Shown here: one piece after another, positions 12,628 through 24,717 of the stretch | Layout: every line of letters begins with the position of its first letter | How positions within the stretch are numbered: position 1 is the first letter of the stretch | Assembly (NCBI RefSeq): GCF_000471905.2 | Contig: NW_006500357.1 | Coordinates: forward strand, 846,708-910,707 | Origin: Amborella trichopoda | Taxonomy: Eukaryota > Streptophyta > Magnoliopsida > Amborellales > Amborellaceae | Direction of reading: 5' to 3' | Length of the DNA stretch: 64,000 bases | Position numbers and translations under genes: made by a program | The notes under the pieces: generated by a model | Told to the model about the DNA's origin: nothing | Databases searched by the model: none | The model's input: the letters and a program-made list of their open reading frames with translations, nothing else

Positions 12628-13462
12628 TTACACCCAAGATTTATTCTTGAAATTATTTTTAGAACTTATATTGATCACAGTGGCTTAAGAAATTATATTG
12701 ATAACAGTGGCTTAATAAATTTAATATAAAGACATGCAAAGATCACAGATAATAGTAATGGAAGAGAAATATCAAGAACAATCGAATTTATAAAAGTAAC
12801 TGATCTAACTTTAATACTAACAATAAACTTTAATTACATTGAAACAAACTATCATATGAATATAAAAGAGTACTTACATTCTACAAATACAAAGACTGGT
12901 GAAGAGCTTCCACTCCTGAGGACACTGACTCGGCAAGCTATCAAAATTACAATCACACATGCAATCCTCACAATCACTCAAAGTCGGTGTGGCTTTATGA
13001 ACACCACCCGATATACAGGTTTCAAAATATAAAATAAAAGAGATAGTGTAAGATCGGCAGAGTTATCAGAGTGACTAGTATTTTTGCCAGAGAGAGGGAG
13101 AAAGACGAGAAGCAGTGCTCAGAGATGTTCCGAGAAGACTTACAGAGGTACAGATGGTTTCAGAGAAGAGAGGTTACGAAAAGATTAAACAGGTTGAGGA
13201 GGAATGCTCTGAGAAGCTAACCAAACAGAGTAGGGGTGTTCTGAGTTATAGAACAATGAACAAACAAGAATGACCCAGAGATAGAGGACATAAAAACTCA
13301 AAGAAGTTACGGCACGAAGGAAGATGAGTAACTTGTAAAGGAAAAGCTTAGAGCAGAGCAGAGAAAAAGAGAAGAACAGCCGAGAAGGAGAGAAGAGAAG
13401 AAGAGCAGAGAAGAAGAGAAGACTTAGGCACACTCCGAATGCCTCCTTCCTAGGAATGACTC

Positions 13463-13471
13463 CCTTTTATA
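13463..13471 (-). promoter_or_regulatory. TATA box of A2 viral promoter
   Basis: The reverse strand reads TATAAAAGG, in the same context as the A1 TATA box (followed by the GGAGGCAT stretch). Confidence 0.8.
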
Positions 13472-13828
13472 GATGTAGGAACCCTCGGCTCAATTATTAG
13501 AATGCCAGCTCAAAAGAGAGGCACAGTGGTTGGAGATGACCAAAAGGAGCCACTGTAGGACGGCGGCATCTGGGAACAATTACCTTTATCGATGATTCTT
13601 ACAAGTGGCAGTACGGCGGCATCTGGAACAGTAACTTATGTCGGTTGAGTCTGAGAGGTGGTAGTACAGCGGCATCTTGGAACAGTAATATTTTGGTATT
13701 ATGTGTTGGTAGAATAGTAACTATGGACAGGTGGCAGATAGGAAGTATCTTTTGATGTTGACAGAGTAATGCAACAGCTAGCTTCTTTTGGGCTTTTATT
13801 CGGGCTTATTTTCGGGGCTAACTAGGTT

Positions 13829-14906
13829 TCATGGAAAATCGATCTATGGTTGTATAAGTGCACAATCTTCTCCTTCAGGGGAAAGATCTTCTTCATTTGT
13901 TGAAGTTGACATGGCTTCAGCTTCTTTCTCAAACATTTGTAGTAGCTTTCTTTTTAATTTCTTCTTTAGAAGCAGTTGGGTTTTCCTTCTTCATTTTATT
14001 TATGTATTCAGAAAAATGATCTTCCTTTTTCTCTTGGACCGGAGTAGAAATCTTTCTTAATTTTATATTCTTTGGGTCTACAGCTTTATTCTCATATAAG
14101 TCCCACCATTCAATATACACTTGTTTTCCTAATTTTGGAATATATTCCCAATTTATGGTATAATCACCAGTTATTGCATATGTCCATTTTATTATCCATG
14201 GGATTTGGTAAAAAACCATGAAGTATAGATGCATATCAAGTTTAGGGTTTTTATTGTAGTATTCGGCAAACTTTTGTTGGGAAAGCAGTATTTTTTGTGG
14301 TAATATATTAGATTCTGACCCCCAAATCTGGAACCATATTTTGAACCAATTTGGAAGTTCAGAGACTACTGGAAGTTTTATCTATATCAACCAGGCTTGG
14401 GAGTTTGTATTGTTTTGGAGATAGAATACCCTGTTCCAAGCGTCCATGTGCTCAGAATACCTGCAATATTTGTTATTGAATTCTGGTGCATTGAGCTTTC
14501 TGCTTCTTGTGGGGTCCATTTCCCATTCTTTGTAGGAAATAATTTTCCTTATTTGGAACTTAGAATAAGCAATGGTATTTGTATTCTCTTGACAAAAATG
14601 TACTAGGGTTATAGAGCCAGTTTCAAGAAGAATGGCCTCATACCATTCTCTAGTCTTATTATTATTGGAAGGGCTCATATAGTTTATTAACTATAGGTTC
14701 ACCAAATTAACTGGATCCATGTCCATATGTTCATCTTCTATTACTGAATCTGATACAAAAGTGGTCTCTATAAATATTGATTTTTTCGATGCTGGAGTTC
14801 TAGCTGGGCTAGAAGCTTGCCTCGTTATGAGGTGGTTAGGAGTAATAGGAGAGTGAATAAGAGGGCTTCCAGATGAGGATGGGACTATTTCTTTCCCTTT
14901 TCCAGT
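13829..14906 (-). pseudogene. Virus A copy A2: ORF2, broken
   Basis: Reverse-strand ORF2. The position of the MG start carries ACT instead of ATG (14904-14906), so the start codon is lost. Open pieces cover 15167-14691, 14678-14382 and 14234-13929. A stop after residues VNL at about 14691 and further breaks near 14380 and 13930 interrupt it. The aromatic-rich core and acidic tail are recognisable, and the terminal TGA is at 13829-13831. Function unknown. Confidence 0.82.
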
Positions 14907-14976
14907 ATTTAAAGGGACTATCTCGTTTGTTTGACTCGTATTTGTATTTGTATGAATTATTAGACGGTGGTCTCTG

Positions 14977-16203
14977 TTATTCCTGTCTCTGTCCCCCCTG
15001 TAAAAATTCACGAGTGAGAAAATCAAGAAGGAAATTAGTGTTTCCTTTGATGCGTTCTGCATCAAATTTAAAGGAAGAAAGAATTGCTTGCCAACGCGCA
15101 AAGATTTGTTTGGAAATTGGATTTTTGCAATCCTTGAGCAAACTATCTTTGGGTGCTTTGCAATCAATGCGAATGAGAAATTTTTTATTTAAAATATCAC
15201 TCTGGAATTTAGAAACACAATGAACAATGGCTAATATTTCTTTTTTCACCGTGGAATAATTTTACTGTGTTTTATTCCAGGCTTTAGAAGTATAGCGGAC
15301 TGAATGTTCTGTTTTATCAAGTTGTTTCTTTAGGATTCCTCCTAATCCAATTTCAGAGGCATCGCATTCTATTATTTTGAAAGCATTGGGATTTGAGAGT
15401 GAGAGACAAGGCAGCTCTTTGGCTTTATTTTTTGTTTTTCGGACTGCTGAGGTATGTTCCTCAGTCCATTTAGGTGGATTCTTTTTAGTCTATCAAACAA
15501 GGGTTTAGCATCAATAGCCAAATTTTTAGAAAAATCTGAAGTATAATATCAGCATCTCAAAAACCTTTGTAAATTAATTTTGTCTAAAATAATATCTGGA
15601 AATTTACTAACAAATTCTATAGCTCTATCAATGGGAATCATATTTCTTTGATATATATTGTGACCCAATAATCTTATCTTGGTTTGGCACAGACTAATTT
15701 TCTTAGCAGATACTATGAGACCTGCTGCTTTGATGGCATTTATAAAGACGTTTATGTGTTTGATGTGTGTTGTTCAAAAGATTCTGAAAATATTAGAACA
15801 TCATCTATATAGACAATCGTAAATTTTACATAGGGATTGAGAACATCATTCATAATATTATGAACTTCTGAAGGAGCGTTTTTTAGTCCAAAGGGCATTA
15901 CGTTCCATTTCTATTGTCCAAAAGGGACATTGAAAGCAGTTTTATATCTATCCTTTTCAGAAATTTTTATTTGCCAATATCCTGACTTAAGATCGAGTTT
16001 AGAAAATATGCAAGCATTGACAAGTCTATCTAACAAATCCTTTTTATTTTGAATAGGGTACCTTACATTTCAAGACCTTGTTCATCGGTTTATAGTTTAT
16101 CACAAGTCAGGGGACTCTTCTTTCTTTCTTTGAAGCCTTTTCAACATAAAAAGCAGAACAGCTCCATGGAGACGAACTTTTTCTGATTAGCTGCTTTTCA
16201 TGT
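14977..16203 (-). pseudogene. Virus A copy A2: RT core and RNase H, broken
   Basis: This is the remainder of A2 ORF1, reverse strand, entering in RT at the junction near 16203 and ending at the RNase H stop (14977-14979). The RT catalytic YIDD is intact at 15800-15811, and RNase H motifs (ECDASEIGLGG; a later D-C-K) are visible. Stops and frameshifts break it into pieces, the longest open one being 15249-14977. Together with 8111-12415 it makes one permuted full-length genome. The first roughly 60 bp of this segment recur at 8108-8170, which is the terminal redundancy. Confidence 0.9.
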
Positions 16204-16564
16204 AATTCTCTGATCTTTGTCTGTCTTTATATTAGATTTTTTAAGCCACTGTTATCAATATAAGTTCTTAAGCCACTGTTATCAATATAAGTTCTTAAGC
16301 CACTGTTATAAAAATAGGTTTTAAAAATAACTTCAAGAATAGATCTTGGGTGTAATGGTATCAGAGCCATCTAATACTTCACAATAGTGAACTGATAGGT
16401 CATACTCTTTTAAAAGGCAAAAGCTTAATAAAATTGCTCATTTGAGGTGGGTCCGAAAGTTGAAACCGAGGTAATACTAGTCCATCGCCGAAAAAGGCCA
16501 CGAGAGCCGCGAAAAGGCACCGTGACTTAAATCTATTGACCCGAGTATTCATCCGTCACCCTAA
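16204..16564 (+). promoter_or_regulatory. Virus A copy A3: partial leader
   Basis: Only the last part of the virus A leader is present, starting within the stretch CTGATCTTTGTCTGTC. It contains three copies of a short TTAAGCCACTGTTATCAATA-like repeat, a perfect primer-binding site at 16356-16370, and the conserved GCCGCGAAAAGGCACCGTGAC block. No TATA box lies on this strand nearby, because the promoter half is missing. Confidence 0.83.
16356..16370 (+). other. tRNA-Met primer-binding site, A3
   Basis: TGGTATCAGAGCCAT, the canonical caulimovirid initiator tRNA-Met primer-binding sequence. It is the best-preserved one in the window. Confidence 0.92.
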
Positions 16565-19500
16565 ATGGAAAATTTTATCAAGATATTGTCCAATAAAACA
16601 ATATCATCATCTAATAGTACACTTAGAATAAAAAATAGTGAAGAAATCATTATTGATAAAATAGAGAAACAAATACATAATTGGAACATACCCAAGGTTC
16701 CTATTACTGATATATATAAAAAAGGCACGTTTGAATTCAAAACTAGTTATGCTATTAAAACAGTTGAACAAAGGGTTGCTGTTAATAATGAACAAGAAAG
16801 CTTCCATTTACTGTCTGAGAAAATGTTACAAAAACATAAGGAAGAGAATATAAGTATCTACATATAGGTCTAATCCAAATAGCAGTTAAGCCTTTAACTA
16901 GATTAGGGCTAAATAATTCTATATTATTATGTTTAAGAGATAGTAGGTATAATAAATTCTCTGATTCACTCCTAGGAATAGTTGAGTCTAGCCTCTGTAA
17001 TGGTCCTATATATTTTAATTGTTTTCCTAACTTTTATGTTTCTCTAACGGATCCCAATATTTTAAAAGTTCTCACTCTAAATCTCAAAACACATGGATTT
17101 GATATGAACCCTGGATCCTAAAATATTGCCCTAATTTACAGAATATGTTATAAGGTGATGAACACCCTCAATCCTAATGTCCTCCAGATGGATACCAAAG
17201 GACAAACAGTATTCTTCCAGACAAATATCAAAAAATCAAATACTGTTGTTCCTAGAGCTATAACCTGGGCACAAATTACGTTGCCCGAAAACTGGTCTAT
17301 AAATAATGAAAACCAGCAGTTTAGGACTCCAGGTAGCCATGAACCAGACCAAATAATAGAATACCCTGATGGTAATATTGAAATACACTTTAGTGCCAAT
17401 AGAAGAACTAGATTAAACTTCTCAGAAGGATCTAGTAGAACCACCAGTAGGATACCCACTCCTGCTAGGCACTCTACCTCCTCAATACAAGATAGGCCAA
17501 TAATAGAAGGACGAACTAGGACTGATAGTAATATCCATTTACCAGTTTACAGGATAAATGAAGATCATCGAATTGGAAATGAACCGACCTTCGCGGATCT
17601 GGATTTTAGTGTTCTAATACTCCAGGAAGAAAAGAAATTCAAAATGGATAAAGATTCCTTAAAAAATGATTACCTTGCAGAAGAAAATAAAAATATAAGA
17701 GACTGGTATCTATCAGAGTTTCCCCAAGAAATGTTGGATGCTCTGCATAAGAGATATAATAAGTTTGTAAATAAGAATAAACAAAATATAGGATTTTTTA
17801 TCTGGTTAAGGACTACCCTAGAAGAAAAGGACATTGTGGCTCCTAATATTGAATTGAATGCTATTGAAAACCAATACCAAACCTTCTATACTGTTGAAGG
17901 CGAAGAAATGCAAAGTATACATCCGCCTGAAACAAACCTTCAAGTAAAAGGAACTTTGAAAGAAAAACCCAATACAAAGCTACCCCGTATAAATTAATTC
18001 CAAAAGAAAACGAACACCATAGCCATAAAATAGATGTCATTCCTCATATATTTGAACAGAATAATTATACTAATCTATACGTTAAATCCATTGGTAAACA
18101 AACTACCAGAATTGAAAATATAGTTAGTAACGTTGAATCCATAAAAGAGGTGGGAGGACCAACAAAGGCATTCTTATTCAAACCTCCTCTAGAATTAAAT
18201 AAAGGAAGGTTCAGCTTGGAAGGAATAAAGAAGAAAGAAGAAAATAAAGAGTTAGTCGATGAACTAATAAAAGAATTGTCCAAGCTCAATATAAAGGAAG
18301 ATAAAATGGGGAAAGGTGTTATATTTGAATCTGAAGCTTTGGTATTACAAGAAAACCTTGAAGATATACAAAATATGGAAAAAGCTTTTAAAGAAGACCA
18401 TCTTGGCCAAAGCATAATTAGAATAGATTATGGAAGAAAATGGAGACCAACGGCCCAATCAAGAATGTACCATACTAGGCCAACCTTAGTGGACATACAG
18501 TTTGAGGAAGACCTAATCTCTAGTATTGTATCCTATTCAGGGAGAACTATAGTCAATTGGAATATCGACGGTATGTCTGACCATCAAATTTTAGATACAA
18601 TGAAACATATGACCATGTATGCCACTGCTTGTAAAGTAGTAGGAAACCATGATCAGGAGGTGGCTAAGGCCATTATCTGTGGTTTCACAGGATGGTTAAG
18701 AGGATGGTGGGATTTTCACATGAGTAAAACCGCAAAACAACAAATATTAAATGCTACAAGACAGTGGACTATAAAAAATGAATATAATCAAGAAGTGACC
18801 CAAAGTGAAAGTGATGTCGTAAATACACTTATTTATACTATAACCCAACATTTTGTAGGCAGTACCTCTTTGTTAGATGCTAGCTCAGAAGACCTATTAT
18901 TCAATATAAGATGTCCGACTTTATCTCACTATAAATGGTGTAAGGACGTCTTCTTTTCTCGCCTTCTATCAAGAGAAGATAGTAGTGCAGATCATTGGAA
19001 AGAGAAGTTTATAGCAGGCCTACCATACTTATTTGCAGAAAAGGTAAAGACTAGATTAAAAAATAAAAAAGGTGGAATAATACCATATTCTCTTTCCACT
19101 CTAGGAGAACTCTCTACAGAAATCTGTGCTAAAGGACTTGCCCTGTATACCGATCTGAAGCTTAAAATACAATTAAACAAACAAAGAATGACGGGCAAGA
19201 AAGAACTTGGTGATTTCTGTGAATTGTTCGGTTATAATACTATTCCACTATCTGATAAAACTCATAAAAAGAAAAATAAAAATGGTGGAATAATACCATA
19301 TTCTCTATCCACTCTAGGAGAACTCTATAAAGAAATCTGTGCTGAAGGACTTGCCCTATATACCGATCTGAAGCTTAAAAGACAATTAGACAAACAAAGA
19401 ATGACGGGCAAGAAAGAACTTGGTGATTTCTGTGAATTGTTCGGTTAGAATACTATTCCACTATCTAATAAAACTCATAAAAAGAAAAATAGATATAAAA

Positions 19501-20757
19501 AATATAAAACTGGTCAGAAAACTAGTAAATTTAGTAATAAAGAGAAATTTACCAAAACGTTTGCCCCAAAAAATAACTTTAAGAAATTAAAGGGCAGAAG
19601 GAAACTACCAGTATGCTATAATTGTGGAAAGGTAGGACATTATAAAAATAATTGTAAAGTACAAGAGAAAATTAATGCTCTGCAAATAGAAATTGAAGTA
19701 AAAAATCAGTTGTACCAAATTCTGCAATTAGATGGAACATCTGATATAAGCTCATCAAGCTCTAATTCTGAGCCTCTACTTGCTTCTGTCAGACTCTTAC
19801 TGAAGAAGATAATTTAATTATTGAAATAATAGATCAAATCACTGACCCAGAAGCAAAGAAAGAAGCCTTAACCCAATTTATTTAAATAGCAAAAATAAAA
19901 AGAAAACCTCCCACTCTTGTTAAAACTCAAGAAGACTATAGCCTAGCTGAAATCCTGAAAAGGATTAATAAGAAAGATAATATTCAAAAAGAGCCATCTG
20001 TTGCTGAGCTTAAGCATGAAGTAATAGAAGTAAAAAATGAATTAATAGTGCTTAAAAATAGAATAAGAGTCTTAGAATTAGCATGTAATATGCAAGATAT
20101 TCCTGAAGAATCGGATGAAGTACTAGAATTTAATAGTATCATAAAAAGTTATAAAAACCCCCTATCTCCGATAATTGACACGCCAGAATCATCAAACTCA
20201 AAACAAGATATTATAAAGCCTGGTGACAACATAAATCTTCTTAATAAAATTATTACACAAAAATGGTTTGTCTTGACAAGAATAGTTGTTGGGAATGAAT
20301 ATAGTTTTCAATCCTTAGCATTAATAGATTCAGGGGCTGACCTTAATTGCATAAATGAAGGATTAGTACCAACAAAGTACTTTAGTAAGACAACATAAAT
20401 ATTAAATACTGCAGACGGTAGTAGACTGATAATAATTATAAGTTACCCAATGCTGCAATATGTAATAATGGTAATTGTCTAGAAATGCCTTTTATAATGG
20501 TCAAAGGTTTAAGCCAAGCAGTGATCCTTGGAACACCTTTTTTAAATTTATTATATCTAATAAAAATTGATAGTTCAGGAATTGAATCTAATTTTAATGG
20601 ACATAATATTAAATTTGAATTTATTGATAAACTAAAAATAAAAGAAATAAATAGTGTCAAACAAACCCTAGAAAATAAAGAAAAATTCTTATACTATTTA
20701 AAAGAAGAAATAAGATAAAAACAAATAGATGAGAAACTTGCTCTTCCAGAAAATCTT
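16565..20757 (+). pseudogene. Virus A copy A3: partial ORF1 (MP-CP-PR), broken
   Basis: Starts at ATG 16565 (MENFIKILSN). Open pieces are MP 16565-16867 (frameshift near 16845), MP end to capsid 17155-17997, capsid 18150-19448, then protease pieces 20048-20398 and 20485-20718. The CCHC knuckle is at 19614-19655 and the protease motif LIDSGADLNCINEG is near 20320. A 213 bp tandem duplication sits before the knuckle (19071-19490), and about 75 bp of the acidic segment after the knuckle is lost near 19782. The copy ends abruptly at 20757, before RT, where it meets an inverted copy. Stops at 19446 and 20396 (a CAA codon in A2) interrupt it. Confidence 0.92.
19071..19490 (+). repeat. 213 bp tandem duplication inside A3 capsid region
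   Basis: The stretch beginning GGTGGAATAATACCATATTC at 19071 recurs at 19284 (offset 213 bp, a multiple of three). The duplication keeps the frame and the joint lies in an AAAAATAAAAA tract. It is absent from A1, A2 and all B copies. Confidence 0.9.
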
Positions 20758-20760
20758 AAG

Positions 20761-21964
20761 AACATATAATGGTAACAGTGGCTTAAGTAATTATATTGAA
20801 AAAAGTAGCTTAATAAATCTAATATAAAGACAGGCAACGATCAGAGATAATAGTAATGGAAGAGAAATATCAAGAACAATCCAATATATAAAAGTAACTG
20901 ATCTAACTTTAATACTAACAATAAACTTTAATTGCATCGAAACAAACTATGATATGAATATAAAAGAGTGCTTACATTCTACAAATACAAAGACTGGTGA
21001 AGGGCTTCCACTCCTCAGGACATTGACTCGGCAAGCTATCGAAATTACAATCACACATACAATCCTCATAATCACTCAAATTCGGTGTGGCTTTATGAAC
21101 ACCACCCGATATACAGGTTTCAAAACAGAAAATAAAAGAGATAGAGTAAGATCAGCAGAGTTACCAGAGTGAATAGTATTTTTGCCAGAGAGAGGGAGAA
21201 AGAAGAGAAGCAGTGCTCAGAGATATTCAGAGAGGACTTACAGAAGAATAGATGGTTTCAGAGAAGAGAGGTTACAAAAAGATTAAACAAGTAGAGCAGG
21301 AATGCCGTGAGAAGCTAACCAAACAGAGTAGGGGCGTTCTGAAATATGGAACAATGAACAGACAAGAATGACCCATAGATAGAGGACATAAAACTTACAG
21401 GAGTTACGGCACGAAGGAAGATGAGTAACATGCAAAGGAAAAGCTTAGAGCAGAGCAGAGAAGAAGAGAAGAACAACCGAGAAGGAAAGAAGAGAAAAGA
21501 GCAGAGAAGAAGACAAGACTTAGGCACACTACGGATGCCTCCTTCCAAGGAATGACACTCTTTTATAGATGTCAGCTCAATTATTAGAATGCCAGCTCAA
21601 AAGAGTGGCACAGTAGTTGGAGATGACCGAAATATGAGGCACAGTGGTTGGAGATGACCAAAAGGTGAGGCACAATGGTTGGAGATGACAAAAAGGTGCC
21701 ACTGTAGGACGGCGGCATCTGGGAACAGTAACCTTTATCGATGATTCTGAGAAGTGGCGGTAAGGCGGCATCTGGAACAGTAACTTCTGTCGGTTGAGTC
21801 TGACAGGTGGTAGTACGGCGGCATCTTGGAACAGTAATATTTTGGTATTATGTGTCGGTAGAATACTAACTATGGACAGGTGGCAGATAAGTAGTATCTT
21901 TTGATGTTGACAGAGTAATGCAGCAGCTGGCGGCTTTTGGGCTTTTATTCGGGCTAACTGGCTT
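20761..21964 (-). promoter_or_regulatory. Virus A copy A4: intergenic region, truncated
   Basis: Reverse-strand promoter and leader, cut at 20761 before the primer-binding site is reached. The TATA box is at 21560-21567, the GA-rich leader at about 21170-21530, and the enhancer-like repeats at about 21600-21830. Extra copies of the GGTTGGAGATGAC motif appear (three between 21600 and 21690). On leaving the leader, transcription would run into A3 ORF1 in antisense. Confidence 0.83.
21560..21567 (-). promoter_or_regulatory. TATA box of A4 viral promoter
   Basis: The reverse strand reads TATAAAAG, in the conserved virus A promoter context. Confidence 0.78.
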
Positions 21965-23023
21965 TCATGGAAAATCGATTTGTGGTTGTATAAGCACACA
22001 ATCTTCTCCTTCAGGGGAAAGATCTTATTCATGTGTTGAAGTTGACATGGCTTCAGCTTCTTCTTCAAACATTTGTAGTAACTTTCTTTTTAATTCTTCT
22101 TTAGAAGCAGTTGGGTTTTGCTGGCTCATTTTATTTATGTATTCAGAAAAATGATCTTCCTTTTTCTCTTGGACTGGAGTAGAAATCTTTCTTAATTTTA
22201 TATTCTTAGGGTCTACAGCTTTATTCTCATATACGTCCCACCATTTAATATACACTTGTTTTCCTAATTTAGGAATATATTCCCAATTTTGGGTATAATC
22301 ATCAGTTATTGCATAGGTCCATTTCATTATCCACGGGATTTGGTAAAAGCCATGAAGTATAGATGCATATCAAGCTTGGGGTTTTTATTGTTGTATTTAG
22401 CAAACTTTTGTTGAGAAAGCAGTATTTTTTGTGGTAATATATCAGATCCAGATCCCCAAATCTGGAACCATATTTTGAACCAATTTGGAAGTTCAGAGAC
22501 TACTGGAAGTTTTATCTGTATAAACCAGGTATGTGAATTAGTATTGTTTTGGAGATAGAATACCCTGTTCTAAGCGTCTATGTACTCAGAATACCTGCAA
22601 GATTTGTTATTGAATTCTTGTGCTTTGAGCTTTCTGCTTCTTGTGGGGTCCATTTCCCATTCTTTATAGGAAATAATTTCCTTATTTGGAACTTAGAATA
22701 AGCAATGGTATTTGTATTCTTTTGACAAAAATGTATTAGGATTATAGAGCCGGTTTCAAGAAGAATAGTCTTATTATTATTGGAAGGGCTCATATGGTTT
22801 ATTAAATATAGGTTGGCCAATTTAATTGGATCCATGTCCATATGTTCATCTTCTATTACTGAATCTGATATGAATGTGGTCTCTATAAATATTGATTTTT
22901 CCGATGCTGGAGTTCTAGCTGGGCTAGAAGCTTGCCTCTCGTTATGAGGTGGTTAGGAGTAATAGGAGAGTGTATAAGAGGGCTTCCAGATGAGGATGAG
23001 ACTATTTCTTTCCCTTTTCCCAT
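21965..23023 (-). pseudogene. Virus A copy A4: ORF2, broken
   Basis: Reverse-strand ORF2 with ATG at 23023-23021 (MGKGKEI) and TGA at 21967-21965. Open pieces run 23257-22883, 22841-22578 and 22327-22025. A two-base insertion near 22938 and a roughly 15 bp loss near 22770 (within the WYEAI motif) disrupt the reading. The C-terminal YQIPWIMKW and WWD motifs and the acidic tail are well preserved. Function unknown. Confidence 0.82.
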
Positions 23024-23093
23024 ATTTAAAGGGACTATCTCGTTTGTTTTACGCGTATTTGTATTTGTATGAATTATTAGACGACGGTCTCTG

Positions 23094-23893
23094 TTATTCC
23101 TGTCTCTGTCCCGCTGCAAAAATTCACGAGTGAGAAAATCAGGAAGGAAATTAGTGTTTCCTTTGATGTGTTCTACATCAAATTCAAAGGAAGAAATAAT
23201 TGCTTGCCAACGCGCAAAGATTTGTTTGGTAACTAGATTTTTGACATCCTTGAGCAAAATATAATTGGGTGCTTTGCAATCAGTGCGAATGAGAAATTTT
23301 TTATTTAAAATATCACTCTAGAATTTAGAAACACAATGAACAATGGCTAATATTTCTTTTTTCACCGTGGAATAATTTTGCTGCGTTTTATTCCAGGCTT
23401 TAGAAGTATAGCGGACCAAATGTTCTGTTTTATCAAGTTGTTGCTTTAGGATTCCTCCTAATCCAATTTCGGAGGCATCACATTCTATTATTTTGAAAGC
23501 ATTGGGATTGGAGAGTGAGAGACAAGGCAGCTCTTTGTCTTTATTTTTTGTTTTTTGGACTGCTGAGGTATGTTCCTCAGTCCATTTAGGTGGATTCTTT
23601 TTTAGTCTATCAAACAAGGGTTTAGCATCAATAGCCAAATTTTTATAACAAAATGAAATATAAGTTAGGCATCCCAAAACCCTTTGTAATTCAGTTTTGT
23701 CTAAAATAATATCTGGAAATTTACTAGCAAATTCTATAGCTCTATCAATGGGAATGATATTTCCTTGATATATATTGTGACCCAAGAATCTTACCTTGGT
23801 TTGGCACAGACTAATTTTCTTAGCAGATACTAGAAGACCTGCTGCTTTGATCGCATTTATAAAGACGTTTATGTGTTTGATGTGTTGTTCAAA
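23094..23893 (-). pseudogene. Virus A copy A4: C-terminal RT and RNase H fragment
   Basis: Reverse strand. It enters in RT just after the YIDD region (sequence around IKHINVFINAIKAAG) at the palindromic junction near 23893 and runs to the RNase H stop at 23094-23096. The 23914-23318 piece is open, including ECDASEIGLGG, followed by a stop at 23318 and a second open piece. The polymerase catalytic site is absent because the copy starts downstream of it. Confidence 0.88.
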
Positions 23894-24647
23894 GCGTTTT
23901 ATAAATGCGATCAAAGCAGCATGTCTCCTAGTATCTGCTAAGAAAATTAGTCTGTGCCAAACTAAGATAAGATTCTTGGGTCACAATATATATCAAGGAA
24001 ATATCATTCCCATTGATAAAGCTATAGAATTTGCTAGTAAATTTTCAGATATTATTTTAGACAAAACTGTATTACAAAGGTTTTGGGATGCCTAAATTAT
24101 ATTTCAGATTTTTATAAAAATTTGGCTATTGATGCTAAACCCTTGTTTGATAGACTAAAAAAGAATCCACCTAAATGGACTGAGGAACATGCCTCAGCAG
24201 TACGAAAAATAAAAAAAAAAGCCAAAGAGCTGCCTTGTCTCTCACTCTCCAATCTCAATGCTTTCAAAAGAATAGAATGTGATGCCTCCGAAATTGGATT
24301 AGGAGGAATCCTAAAGAACATTTGGTCCGCTATACTTCTAAAGCATGAATAAAATGCAACAAAATTATTCCACAGTGAAAAAAGAAATATTAGCCATTGT
24401 TCATTGTGTTTCTAAATTCCAGAGTGATATTTTAAATAAAAAATTTGTCATTCGCACTGATTGCAAAGCAGCCAAAGATATTTTGCTCAAGGATGTCAAA
24501 AATCTAGTTTCCAAACAAATCTTTGTGCGTTGGCAAACAATTCTTTCTTCCTTTGAATTTGATGTAGAACACATCAAAGGAAACACTAATTTCCTTCCTG
24601 ATTTTCTCACTCGTGAATTTTTGCAGGAGGGACAGAGACAGGAATAA
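23894..24647 (+). pseudogene. Virus A copy A5: C-terminal RT and RNase H fragment
   Basis: Forward strand, beginning at almost the same viral position as A4 on the other strand, so the two form a head-to-head palindrome. Frameshifts near 24085 and 24318 (about 20 bp lost after ILK) split it into three overlapping open pieces that end at the RNase H stop (24645-24647). RNase H motifs ECDASEIGLGG and RTDCKAAKD are visible. Confidence 0.88.
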
Positions 24648-24717
24648 CAGAGACCGCCGTCTAATAATTTATACAAATAGAAATATGAGTAAAACAAACG
24701 AGATAGTCCCTTTAAAT

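Larger units (their letters stand above)
12416..13828 (-). promoter_or_regulatory. Virus A copy A2: intergenic region (promoter and leader)
   Basis: Reverse-strand counterpart of 6705-8110. Enhancer-like repeats lie at about 13540-13700, the TATA box is at 13463-13471, a GA-rich (CT-rich on the sense strand) leader lies near 13080-13430, and the primer-binding site is at 12613-12627. It leads directly into the A2 movement protein start, so this copy keeps the natural promoter-to-ORF1 order. Confidence 0.85.
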
